Assembly (NCBI GenBank): GCA_030681895.1
Contig: JAUXRI010000203.1
Coordinates: forward strand, 62,001-126,000
Source: Myxococcales bacterium
GTDB lineage: Bacteria; Myxococcota; Myxococcia; Myxococcales; Myxococcaceae
DNA length: 64,000 bases
Reading direction: 5' to 3'
Made by a program: the position numbers and the translations under genes. A model generated the notes under the pieces. It was not told the origin of the DNA. It did no database searches and saw only the letters and a list, made by a program, of their open reading frames with translations. Positions 42,681-50,351 of this stretch are shown piece by piece. How positions within the stretch are numbered: position 1 is the first letter of the stretch; every line of letters starts with the position of its first letter.

Positions 42681-43412
42681 TCAGCCGGGCAGGGCGAACG
42701 AGAGCAGCGGCCAGCCGCGCTGCGCTGCCACGCGCTCGTCGTCCAGGGTCGGGGCTCCACCGATCACCGCGACGCCCTTCGGAGCGATGGGCGCCCACTC
42801 GAGGACCTGCGTGAGCCGACCCGGCCGCGCGGTGAGCACGTCGGGCCCGAGCCGATGGAGCTCGTCACCCGTCGCGCCGACGTGCAGCTCGGCACCGGCC
42901 GTGAGGGCGAGCCAGAGCGTCGCGACTCCCGTGGGCTCCCACCAGGGCGCTTCGGAGCACATGCGCGCGCCGGACCGGGGGAGCGGGACGTCACCTGACG
43001 CGAGGCTGTCGAGCGCATCGAGTGACCAGAGCCGCCCGTCGGAGAAGATGACGGCTGCGGGGCCATCGAGCGCGCGTGGGTGATTGCTGGAGAGGGTCAG
43101 CGCGCCGAGGGCGTCGACGTGGGCGCGCGTGTCGGGCGAGGGCGCTGCTCCGGGCACGACCGGGCAGAAGACGACACCGCGCATGAGGGCGCCCAGGAGC
43201 GTCTGTGCCCACCGCGCGCCAGGCGCGAGCGCGCAGCTCAACCGGTCGCCGCGCTCGAGTCGTGCAGCCGCCAACATCGAGCCGACGCGCTCCGCGCCGC
43301 TCCACAGCGTCATCGCAGGAGCGACGTGGTCGGCCGCGTCGGCGAAGTGCTCGACGATCGACGGCGCGACGCCGCGCGGCCACGACGCATGGAAGCGGTC
43401 GAGCGGGTTCAC
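42681..43412 (-). CDS. Degenerate adenylate-forming-enzyme-like protein
   Basis: 243 aa, GTG start overlapping the upstream stop by GTGA. The N-terminal half resembles the first subdomain of acyl-CoA synthetases: MLAAARLERGDRLSCALAPG and GALMRGVVFCPVVPG match the usual 'GD-v-A-l ... G-v-p-v-P' pattern. The P-loop S-S/T-G-T-T-G-x-P-K is missing, and the C-terminal subdomain with the catalytic Lys is absent. Probably non-catalytic or a truncated relic. Evidence for the family is moderate only. Confidence 0.55.
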   Translation of the reverse strand: MNPLDRFHASWPRGVAPSIVEHFADAADHVAPAMTLWSGAERVGSMLAAARLERGDRLSCALAPGARWAQTLLGALMRGVVFCPVVPGAAPSPDTRAHVDALGALTLSSNHPRALDGPAAVIFSDGRLWSLDALDSLASGDVPLPRSGARMCSEAPWWEPTGVATLWLALTAGAELHVGATGDELHRLGPDVLTARPGRLTQVLEWAPIAPKGVAVIGGAPTLDDERVAAQRGWPLLSFALPG

Positions 43413-43783
43413 GCAGCGGCTTTCACGACGCGGGCCGTGGCCGGCTCTGGGCCCACCATCGGCGCGACGAGGTCGATGACGTGGCCAAGGAAGGAGCGCC
43501 GGCAGACGAGCTCTTCGTCGATGCGTCCGTGCGCGAGCCAGCCCGCCGCGACCCCGGCGTGCACCGCGCGGAACTCCCGTCGCACCGAGTCCAGCCCGCC
43601 TCGAAAGCCGGCGAGGCCGCCCGTCGAAGGGCTGATCAGCCGCTCGACGATTGATTCGGTCCACAGCTCGAAGGTGCGGTGCTGCGGCTCAGAGAGCTGG
43701 GCGCTTCGGGACAACCGCTGCACGACCGGTGCGACGGCTCGAGGCGAGAGGGCTTCCGTGAGGCGTTGGGTTTCACCGGCCAT
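43409..43783 (-). CDS. Small protein of unknown function, coupled to the adenylate-like gene
   Basis: 124 aa from an ATG (MAGETQRLTEAL) with GGAGA about 7 bases upstream. Mostly helical, no membrane segment, with a GLAGFRGGLDSVRREFRA stretch. Stop overlaps the following GTG start (GTGA), so translation is coupled. An earlier in-frame ATG at 43939 would add 52 residues of Arg/Pro-rich, noncoding-looking sequence. Confidence 0.55.
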   Translation of the reverse strand: MAGETQRLTEALSPRAVAPVVQRLSRSAQLSEPQHRTFELWTESIVERLISPSTGGLAGFRGGLDSVRREFRAVHAGVAAGWLAHGRIDEELVCRRSFLGHVIDLVAPMVGPEPATARVVKAAA

Positions 43784-44189
43784 CGAGGTCTCCAGTGGGC
43801 GGGGAGGGAGCGCCCTGTCGGGAGGCCTCTGTGCAAGGGCAGATCCACGCCCAAGCGCCGCTGTGATCGAGATCGCTCGAGGGTCGCGAGGACGGTCGGG
43901 GTCAGCGGCTACCCGCAGCGATCGACGAGGAGGCATCACTCACGAGGCCAGTGTCGACGGCTTCGCCGCTCGTTCTCTCGAGGCGCGAGTGCACGCACAG
44001 ACGCCAGCGGTCGCGTGGCCAGGTGCACTTCGCGGCGTCGAAGCAAGCACCGCTCGTCGTGAGGCAGATCAACTCGGGAGCCTTCACGACACGCGTGGAC
44101 GAAGAGGTACCGTTCGTGGTGCCCGCGGTTGACGCGAAATCACGTCAACTTCGACGCGCCTCCCGGACGAGACGCCTTCGGAAGACCGC
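43784..44189. other. 406-base intergenic region
   Basis: No convincing gene, tRNA or repeat is seen here between two minus-strand genes. Short open frames are of the shadow type. Near its right end lies an inverted repeat (see separate entry). Confidence 0.6.
44128..44149. promoter_or_regulatory. Perfect 7-bp inverted repeat, possible operator or hairpin
   Basis: GTTGACG (44128-44134), an 8-base spacer CGAAATCA, then CGTCAAC (44143-44149). It lies 40 bases beyond the stop of the minus-strand coiled-coil gene, so it could be a transcript 3' hairpin or a dimeric protein binding site. No T-run follows. Confidence 0.3.
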
Positions 44190-44609
44190 CTAGTCTTCGC
44201 CCGCGAGCGCGCCGCCGAGACCCTGCATCGTCTGCTCGAGCTGCTTCGCCTGCTTCTCGACGTGCTTCTTCGCCTCGGCGCGCTGCTTCTCGGTCTTCTC
44301 TTTCTCTTCCTTCTCTTCTTCCTGCTTCTTGCGCATCGCCACTTCACGCTCGGCGAGCTCGGCCTCTTTGCGGCGCAGGGCTTCTTCCTTTGCGGTCAGC
44401 TCCTTCGCCTTCGCGTCGGGTGAGGCGCCGTTGCAGGCCGCAGGATCGTCGGCGCACCGCAGCTTCAGGTCTTCCGCGCGCGCTTCGGCGTCGAGCTCGG
44501 CCTGGGTCTTCGCGGCGACGGTCTTCGCGGCGCGGTTCGACTTGATGACCTTCACTTCTTTGGCGGGAGCCTGCGACAGCGTGGCAGCGAGAGCGAGCGC
44601 GAGAAACAT
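44190..44609 (-). CDS. Small secreted coiled-coil protein
   Basis: 139 aa. Start MFLALALAATLSQAPA gives a signal peptide. The rest is Lys/Glu/Ala-rich with heptad character (KEEALRRKEAELAEREVAMR, then a long KEEKEKTEKQRAEAKK stretch) and one pair of Cys (LRCADDPAACNG). It probably forms a periplasmic coiled coil. An in-frame ATG at 44690 is upstream of the signal and rejected. Confidence 0.68.
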   Translation of the reverse strand: MFLALALAATLSQAPAKEVKVIKSNRAAKTVAAKTQAELDAEARAEDLKLRCADDPAACNGASPDAKAKELTAKEEALRRKEAELAEREVAMRKKQEEEKEEKEKTEKQRAEAKKHVEKQAKQLEQTMQGLGGALAGED

Positions 44610-44707
44610 GAAGGCACTGTAGCGAGGGCAACGGGCTCCCGCGAGTCGGTCAGGTGGCCGATACGCGCGGCTTGTGTCCGACCCGTTCATTGATAGTTCT
44701 TTCGAAC

Positions 44708-45760
44708 ATGGTCTCGGTCCGACTTCGATTGGCGTTGCTGTTCTTCTTCACCCTCGTCGCCTGCGGCCCGGGCAGCACCGACTCCATGACGGTGGTGCCA
44801 TGCGACCTCAGCGCGATCGGCCAGCCGCAGTCGATTCAGGCGGTCGGCTTCGCTCCCGACGGAGCGCCCCTCGTCACAGCGAGATTCGGCGCGGGAAGCG
44901 CGGCGAACACCTTCGCGAACCACCACACGCTCACCTGGAGCTTCGAGAAGAAGTCGTGGAGCGTATTCGGCCCGCCCTCGCGCTGCCTCGGCATCGGTCC
45001 CGCTGACACCACGCTCTTCTGCCAGGTGGTGCCCGAGTCGGGGACCGTCGTCGAGCAGCACGTGCAGCGCATGAAGGAGGGCGGCCAGCTCGAGTCGCTC
45101 TCTGACGATCCCGCGCTGCCGGTCCTTCTTCGCGTCGACGCCGAGGGCAACTTCTACGTACACCGAATCGTCGACAGCGCCTGGGCCCTGTCGGTCAAGC
45201 TCCGCGCGGCCTCGACGTTCACGCCGATCATTCGTGACCTGCCCGACGCCAACGGTCAACTGCTCATGAGTCAGGACGGAGCGACGCTCTTCTATTTCGC
45301 CCCGAGCCGCGCGCTCTACCGGAGCACGGCGCCGACGCAGTTCGAGAAGCTGATCGATCTCACCACGCTCGCCAACGCGCCGCTCACCAACCTGACGCCC
45401 GGAGCGGTCGCGACCGACGGCACGCTCTATTTCTTCCGCGCGGACAAACGTGAGCTGTGGCGCCTGCCGGCCGGAGGAAACGAGCTGACCCTCCTCACCA
45501 CGGTTCCCCACGGCACGGTGATGAGCACCGTGATGGTCGACCGCCAGAACCGCGTCTACGTGCAGGTCCGCACGACTGACGGCAGCACGCTGGAGCGCGC
45601 CGGGGAGATCTACGAATACAGGGGCGGCTCCGACTGGCGCTTGCGGCTGCGCTACGCAGGAGAGACGTCGCACCCGTCCATCGCCCCGAACGGTTCGGCG
45701 TATGTCACGACGTTGCAGAGCTCAGGGGTGATCACCAACCTCGTGCGCATTGGCAACTGA
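44708..45760 (+). CDS. Lipoprotein of unknown function, possible beta-propeller
   Basis: 350 aa. Signal MVSVRLRLALLFFFTLVAC. The mature part has repeated strands and loops (AVGFAPDGAPLVTARF, VATDGTLYFFRADKRELWRL, VMVDRQNRVYVQVRT, SIAPNGSAYVTTLQ) spaced like a beta propeller of the NHL or SMP-30/gluconolactonase style. No catalytic signature recognised. The next gene starts 25 bases after the stop. Confidence 0.7.
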   Translation: MVSVRLRLALLFFFTLVACGPGSTDSMTVVPCDLSAIGQPQSIQAVGFAPDGAPLVTARFGAGSAANTFANHHTLTWSFEKKSWSVFGPPSRCLGIGPADTTLFCQVVPESGTVVEQHVQRMKEGGQLESLSDDPALPVLLRVDAEGNFYVHRIVDSAWALSVKLRAASTFTPIIRDLPDANGQLLMSQDGATLFYFAPSRALYRSTAPTQFEKLIDLTTLANAPLTNLTPGAVATDGTLYFFRADKRELWRLPAGGNELTLLTTVPHGTVMSTVMVDRQNRVYVQVRTTDGSTLERAGEIYEYRGGSDWRLRLRYAGETSHPSIAPNGSAYVTTLQSSGVITNLVRIGN

Positions 45761-45785
45761 GGCGCGACTGGCCGAGGATGCGCAC

Positions 45786-46598
45786 GTGCTCCGCTCCTTC
45801 GCCGCCGTCGTGCTCCTGTGGTGTTCCTCTTCCCTGGCCGCGCAGGTGGTGGTGACGGAGCTGACGTACACGCACTCGGGCACCACGACGCGTGACTCGC
45901 ACATGACGTTGTCTCCGCTGCCCGGCACGCCGTCGAACTGGGTGAGCCCGGTCGACTACACGCAAGGCACTGCGGTGGTGCGCCTCGAGGTCTTCTCCAA
46001 GCCGACGAACGCCGCGACGCGGTTTCAGATCTGCTTCGAAGGAACGCCCAGCTACGCGTGCACTGATCAGGCGCCGGCCTACACGACGCCGGGCGTCTAC
46101 ACGTGGACCTCGCGCTTCACGAACTTCTACCAGTTCAACCAGGTCAACTGGTCGCAGGGCGCGCGCCGCATCTCGCTCATCTTGAAGAACACGACCAACG
46201 GCAAGCCCTCGCCCGAGAACGTCGGCGCGACCGAGTCTGCGCGGTACATGCCGACCGACCTGCGGGTGACGGTGACGCTCGTCTCGGCGGGAGCGACGTA
46301 TCAGCCGCCGCCTGCGCCCGACGCTGGCGTGGTGCCGGTCGATGCGGGAGTTGTTGATGCGGGCACGCCGGTGGCAGACGCAGGTGTGATGGTGCCCGAC
46401 GCGGGAGTGATGTTGGTCGACGCGGGCACCGCGAGTGACGTCGATGCCGGTGTGACGGAGGTGCCCGACGCCGGCGTTCCGACGACGCAGGTGCCTGGAG
46501 AGGTCGCCGGTACGGGCTGCACGAGTGCTCCAGTGGGGTTCGCGTGGATCCTCGCGCTGCTCGTCGGGCTGCGACGACGCGCGAGGTTCGTGAGCTGA
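45786..46598 (+). CDS. Secreted protein with DAG-repeat linker and MYXO-CTERM-like tail
   Basis: 270 aa, GTG start (VLRSFAAVVLLWCSSSLAAQ as signal peptide). A beta-rich domain to about residue 170 is followed by a linker of repeated DAG/DAGV units, then a C-terminal GTGC, a hydrophobic helix and an RRRAR end. This tripartite Cys-TM-Arg tail resembles the MYXO-CTERM sorting signal, which is processed and anchored on the myxobacterial surface. An earlier in-frame ATG overlaps the previous gene and precedes the signal. Confidence 0.72.
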   Translation: MLRSFAAVVLLWCSSSLAAQVVVTELTYTHSGTTTRDSHMTLSPLPGTPSNWVSPVDYTQGTAVVRLEVFSKPTNAATRFQICFEGTPSYACTDQAPAYTTPGVYTWTSRFTNFYQFNQVNWSQGARRISLILKNTTNGKPSPENVGATESARYMPTDLRVTVTLVSAGATYQPPPAPDAGVVPVDAGVVDAGTPVADAGVMVPDAGVMLVDAGTASDVDAGVTEVPDAGVPTTQVPGEVAGTGCTSAPVGFAWILALLVGLRRRARFVS

Positions 46599-46605
46599 GT
46601 CGGCG

Positions 46606-49119
46606 TCAGGCGAAGACTGCAGCGAGCGCCTGCTCGATCGCCGACACTGCCAGCTCCGCCTCTTCCACCGTCAACGACAACGGCGGCATCAGCACGATGA
46701 CGTTGCCCAGGGGACGCAGCCACACGCCGTGTTTCCGCGCCTCGAGGCAGACCTTGAAGCCGATGCGCTCGTCGAAGCCGAACGGCACTTTCGTCACGCG
46801 GTCCTTCACCAGTTCGATGCCCACCATCGCGCCGCGCCGCCGCACGTCGCCGACGTGACGATGCGCCGAGAGTCGGTCGAGCCCGCGCTGCAACGCCTCC
46901 GTCGTGGGCTTCAGCCGCTCCAGCGTCCGGTCTGTTTCGAACAGCTCCAGTGACGCCAGTGCCGCCGCGCACGCGAGTGGATTCCCCGTGTACGTGTGCC
47001 CATGGAAGAACGTCTTTGCTTCTCCGAACGAGCCGAGGAACGCCTGGTACACGCGGTCGGTCGCCAGCGTCGCCGCGAGCGGCAGGTAGCCTCCGGTGAG
47101 GCCCTTCGCGAGACACAGAAAGTCGGGCCGCACGTCTTCCTGCTCGACCGCGAACATCGTGCCCGTGCGCCCGAAGCCCGTCGCCACCTCGTCACAGATG
47201 AGGAGCACGTCGTACTTCCGACACAGCGCCTCGAGGCCTTTGAGGTAGCCCTTCGGCTGCATCAGCATCCCCGCGGCGCCCTGCACGAGCGGCTCGACGA
47301 CCAGCCCCGCGATGGACTCGTGCTGCTCCCGGAACACCTTCTCGGCCGCGGCGAGCGACTCCGACAACACGTCACTTCCGGCCCAGCGATACGCGTGCGG
47401 CGTGGGAATGCGCTCGACGGGAAACAGCAGATGCCGGAAGCGCTCGTGGAACAGGTCCATGCCGCCGACCGAGACCGAGCCGATGGTGTCACCGTGGTAC
47501 GCCTCGGCGAGCGCGACGAACCGCTGCTTCTGTGGCCGGCCCGCGAGCTGCCAGTACTGGTACGCCATCTTCACGGCGACCTCGACCGCGGTGCTGCCCG
47601 AGTCCGAATAAAAGACGCGGGTGAGTCCTTCGGGAGCGACCGACACGAGCTTCTTCGCGAGCGCGATGGATGGCTCCGACGCGAGGCCGAGCAGCGTCGA
47701 GTGTGCCACCTTGTCGAGCTGCGCCTTCACCGCGACGTCGAGCTCGATGCGGCGATGGCCGTGCACCGTCACCCACAACGACGAGATGGCGTCGAGGTAG
47801 CGCTTCCCGTCGCTGTCGATGAGCCAGTTGCCCTCGGCGCGCTCGATGACGATGGGCGAGTCGTCGGGCCACACCTGCATCTGCGTGAAGGGATGCCACA
47901 CATGAGCAAGGTCGTCGGCGAGCAGCGCCTTCGTCGGGGTCGTCGGCAAGACGTTCGGAGCGACCCGCGCCTTCGGCAACGTGGCGAGCGCCGTGAGCAA
48001 CGCGTCGACCTGCGCCGTCGTGTGCGCCGCCGACAACGACACGCGCAGCCGGCTCGTCCCATCAGGCACCGTGGGAGGCCGGATCGCCTTCACGAGCAGG
48101 CCGTGCTCTCGAAGCTGTTCGCTCGCGCGCAGCGCCGCGTCGGGAGCCCCGATGACGAGCGAGAACACCGCCGAGTCCGCCGCGACGTCGAAGCCCAGCG
48201 CGCGCGCACCCGTCGCGAAGTACTCGATGTGCTGCCAGAGCTTCTGACGGAGCGAGGGGTCCTGCTCCACGCGCCGCAAGGACGCACGCGCCGCCGCCAC
48301 GACGAGCGCGGGGAGGGCGGTGGAGAAGATGAGCGGACGCGCAGTCGACACCAGCAGGGCCCGCAGCGTCCTCGAGCACGCGACATACGCACCGCTCGCG
48401 CCGAGCGCCTTCGATAACGTGCCCATGCGGATGTCGGGCTTCACGTCATCCAGCTCGCACAAGCCTGCGCCGCGTGCGCCGAGCACTCCGGTGGCGTGGG
48501 CTTCGTCGACGTACAGCCCAGCGCCGTACGTCTTCGCCAGTGTCGCCAGCGCACGCAGCGGAGCGCGGTCGCCATCCATCGAGAAGACGGTGTCGGTGAC
48601 GATGATCCGCCGACGCGCCTGATGAACCTTCAACAACCGCTCGAGCTCCACCACGTCGCGATGCGGATACACGACGACGCGCGCCTTCGAGAGCCGGCAG
48701 CCATCGATGAGCGAGGCGTGGTTGAGCGCGTCGGAGAACACGACATCGTGCGGTCCCAGCAGCGCCGGCAGCACGGCCGTGTTCGCCGCGTAGCCACTGT
48801 TGAACAGCAGCGCGGCCTCCGTGCCTTCGAAGCGCGCGAGCTCGGCTTCGAGCGCCTGATGCTCCGAGGTGTCGCCGACGACGAGGCGCGAGGAGCCGGT
48901 GCCGACGCCGAACTGCTCCAACGCCACGCGCGCGGCCTCACGCACCTGCGCGTCGTTCGCGAGGCCGAGGTAGTCGTTCGACGAGAAGTTGATCAGCGAC
49001 TGCCCGTCGACGCGAATGACGGAGCCCTGCGCCGACTCGAGCGGCTCGAGCCTGCGCGCCAGCCCCTTCGCCTGGAGCGACACCAGCTCCGTCTGGCTCC
49101 ACGCGTCGACGACGCCCAC
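46606..49119 (-). CDS. bioF-bioA: BioF-BioA fusion: 8-amino-7-oxononanoate synthase and DAPA aminotransferase
   Basis: 837 aa. Residues 1-380 are BioF: INFSSNDYLGLANDAQV, FNSGYAANTAVLPALLG, VDEAHATGVLG (204-) and the PLP Lys237 in GTLSKALG. A 20-residue linker follows. Residues 400-837 are BioA: HVWHPFTQMQVW, YHGDTIGSVSVGG (541-), DEVATGFGRTG (643-) and PLP Lys672 in LAKGLTGGYLPLA. The two enzymes catalyse consecutive steps, pimeloyl-thioester plus Ala to KAPA, then SAM-dependent amination to DAPA. GTG start (VGVVDAWSQ) is 2 bases after the bioB stop; an in-frame ATG inside bioB (49269) is rejected. No frameshift or stop separates the domains. Confidence 0.94.
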   Translation of the reverse strand: MGVVDAWSQTELVSLQAKGLARRLEPLESAQGSVIRVDGQSLINFSSNDYLGLANDAQVREAARVALEQFGVGTGSSRLVVGDTSEHQALEAELARFEGTEAALLFNSGYAANTAVLPALLGPHDVVFSDALNHASLIDGCRLSKARVVVYPHRDVVELERLLKVHQARRRIIVTDTVFSMDGDRAPLRALATLAKTYGAGLYVDEAHATGVLGARGAGLCELDDVKPDIRMGTLSKALGASGAYVACSRTLRALLVSTARPLIFSTALPALVVAAARASLRRVEQDPSLRQKLWQHIEYFATGARALGFDVAADSAVFSLVIGAPDAALRASEQLREHGLLVKAIRPPTVPDGTSRLRVSLSAAHTTAQVDALLTALATLPKARVAPNVLPTTPTKALLADDLAHVWHPFTQMQVWPDDSPIVIERAEGNWLIDSDGKRYLDAISSLWVTVHGHRRIELDVAVKAQLDKVAHSTLLGLASEPSIALAKKLVSVAPEGLTRVFYSDSGSTAVEVAVKMAYQYWQLAGRPQKQRFVALAEAYHGDTIGSVSVGGMDLFHERFRHLLFPVERIPTPHAYRWAGSDVLSESLAAAEKVFREQHESIAGLVVEPLVQGAAGMLMQPKGYLKGLEALCRKYDVLLICDEVATGFGRTGTMFAVEQEDVRPDFLCLAKGLTGGYLPLAATLATDRVYQAFLGSFGEAKTFFHGHTYTGNPLACAAALASLELFETDRTLERLKPTTEALQRGLDRLSAHRHVGDVRRRGAMVGIELVKDRVTKVPFGFDERIGFKVCLEARKHGVWLRPLGNVIVLMPPLSLTVEEAELAVSAIEQALAAVFA

Positions 49120-49121
49120 GG

Positions 49122-50156
49122 TTACTGCGCCACCGGCTTGTCGACCGAGGGCTGCAGCGCCGTCACGCCGGCCTTCTCGAGCAGCGCCATGTCGCTCTCG
49201 AACTCGGGGTTGCCCGTGGTGAGCAGCTTGTCGCCGAAGAAGATGCTGTTGGCGCCCGCGAGCATGCACAACAGCTGCGCCTCTTCGCTCATCTGAAGGC
49301 GGCCGGCCGACAGCCGCACCATCGACGTCGGCATGAGGATTCGCGCAGTGGCAATCATTCGCACCATCTCGGTCACTTCGACCCGCTGCTGCTTCTCGAG
49401 CGGCGTGCCTTCGACGGCGACCAACGCGTTCACCGGAACGGACTCAGGGTGCTTCGGCTGATTGGCGAGCGTGACGAGCAACTCGGCGCGCTGCTCCACC
49501 GACTCACCCATGCCGATGATGCCGCCGGAGCACACCTCGATGCCGGCCTCGCGCACGAAGCCCAGCGTGCGCAGCCGGTCCTGGTACGTGCGGGTCGAGA
49601 TGATGTCGCCGTACGCGCTCTCGCCGGTGTCGAGGTTGTGGTTGTACGCGTCGAGGCCCGCGGCCTTCAGCTTCTTCGCCTGCGTCTCGGAGATCATTCC
49701 CAGCGTGCAGCACGCCTCCATGCCGAGCGCTTTGACGCCCTTCACCATCTCGAGCACCGAGTCGAACTGCGGGCCGTCTTTCACTTCACGCCACGCGGCG
49801 CCCATGCAGAAGCGCGTCGCTCCGGCTTCGCGCGCCTGCTTCGCCGAGGACAGCACCTCGTCGACTTGCATCAGCTTCTCGGCCTTCACGCCGGTGTCGT
49901 GGCGCGCGGCCTGCGGGCAGTACGCACAGTCTTCGGGGCAGCCGCCGGTCTTGATGCTCAGCAGGCTGCACAGCTGAACCTTGTTCTCCTTCCACACCGC
50001 GCGATGCACCGACTGCGCGCGGTAGACGAGGTCCATCAGCGGCGCTTCGTAGATGGCCTTCACCTCGGGCACGGTCCAGTCGTGGCGCAGCGGCAGCTCG
50101 GCAGCGGCGACGGGGCGCTCGTGGCCTGTGTGGGCGTGGCCAGTAAAAGTCGACAT
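49122..50156 (-). CDS. bioB: Biotin synthase
   Basis: 344 aa. Radical-SAM cluster Cys73, Cys77 and Cys80 in GGCPEDCAYC, followed by CMGAAWREVKDGPQ and the [2Fe-2S] region. It inserts sulfur into dethiobiotin. First gene of a two-gene operon with the BioF-BioA fusion. ATG is preceded by AGGAG at an 8-base spacing. The upstream leader carries a BirA-type operator and a hairpin that includes this ribosome-binding site. Confidence 0.97.
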   Translation of the reverse strand: MSTFTGHAHTGHERPVAAAELPLRHDWTVPEVKAIYEAPLMDLVYRAQSVHRAVWKENKVQLCSLLSIKTGGCPEDCAYCPQAARHDTGVKAEKLMQVDEVLSSAKQAREAGATRFCMGAAWREVKDGPQFDSVLEMVKGVKALGMEACCTLGMISETQAKKLKAAGLDAYNHNLDTGESAYGDIISTRTYQDRLRTLGFVREAGIEVCSGGIIGMGESVEQRAELLVTLANQPKHPESVPVNALVAVEGTPLEKQQRVEVTEMVRMIATARILMPTSMVRLSAGRLQMSEEAQLLCMLAGANSIFFGDKLLTTGNPEFESDMALLEKAGVTALQPSVDKPVAQ

Positions 50157-50160
50157 GCGG

Positions 50161-50203
50161 GAGGCTCCTGGAAGGCGAGGAATTCCAGCCGCCTAGGAGC
50201 CTC
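50161..50203 (-). promoter_or_regulatory. Leader inverted repeat covering the bioB ribosome-binding site
   Basis: GAGGCTCCT (50161-50169) and AGGAGCCTC (50195-50203) are perfect 9-base complements, extended inside by TGGAA/TTCCA. If transcribed in full, the AGGAG ribosome-binding site of bioB would be paired within this stem. If transcription starts closer to bioB, only the 3' arm would be in the mRNA. Confidence 0.5.
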
Positions 50204-50211
50204 AGAAGGGC

Positions 50212-50243
50212 TTGTCAACCTGTCGCGTGGAGTTGGTTGACGA
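50212..50243. promoter_or_regulatory. BirA-type biotin operator upstream of bioB
   Basis: TTGTCAACC, 14 bases, then GGTTGACGA. The second half matches the reverse complement of the first at 8 of 9 positions. The half-sites and spacing fit the bacterial biotin repressor consensus TTGTxAACC-N14/16-GGTTxACAA. It is centred about 70 bases from the bioB ATG. On the minus strand the site contains TTGACA, a perfect -35 box, so repression by promoter occlusion is plausible. Confidence 0.82.
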
Positions 50244-50351
50244 CGACTGTCGCAGAGCCCGTGACGCGTTGCGGAAGCGCGAGGAGTGCGTGGTGCCCGC
50301 GCTTCCCAGCAGAGATTGACACGACGACGCGAAGCGCTCTTCGCTCGATCC

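Noticed and set aside
41689..43083. Long plus-strand open frame opposite atpA
   Set aside because: Shadow of atpA and its neighbour in high-GC DNA; no motif.
44128..44149. Second BirA-type operator
   Set aside because: The half-sites face the opposite way and the spacing is 8, so it does not match the biotin box near bioB.
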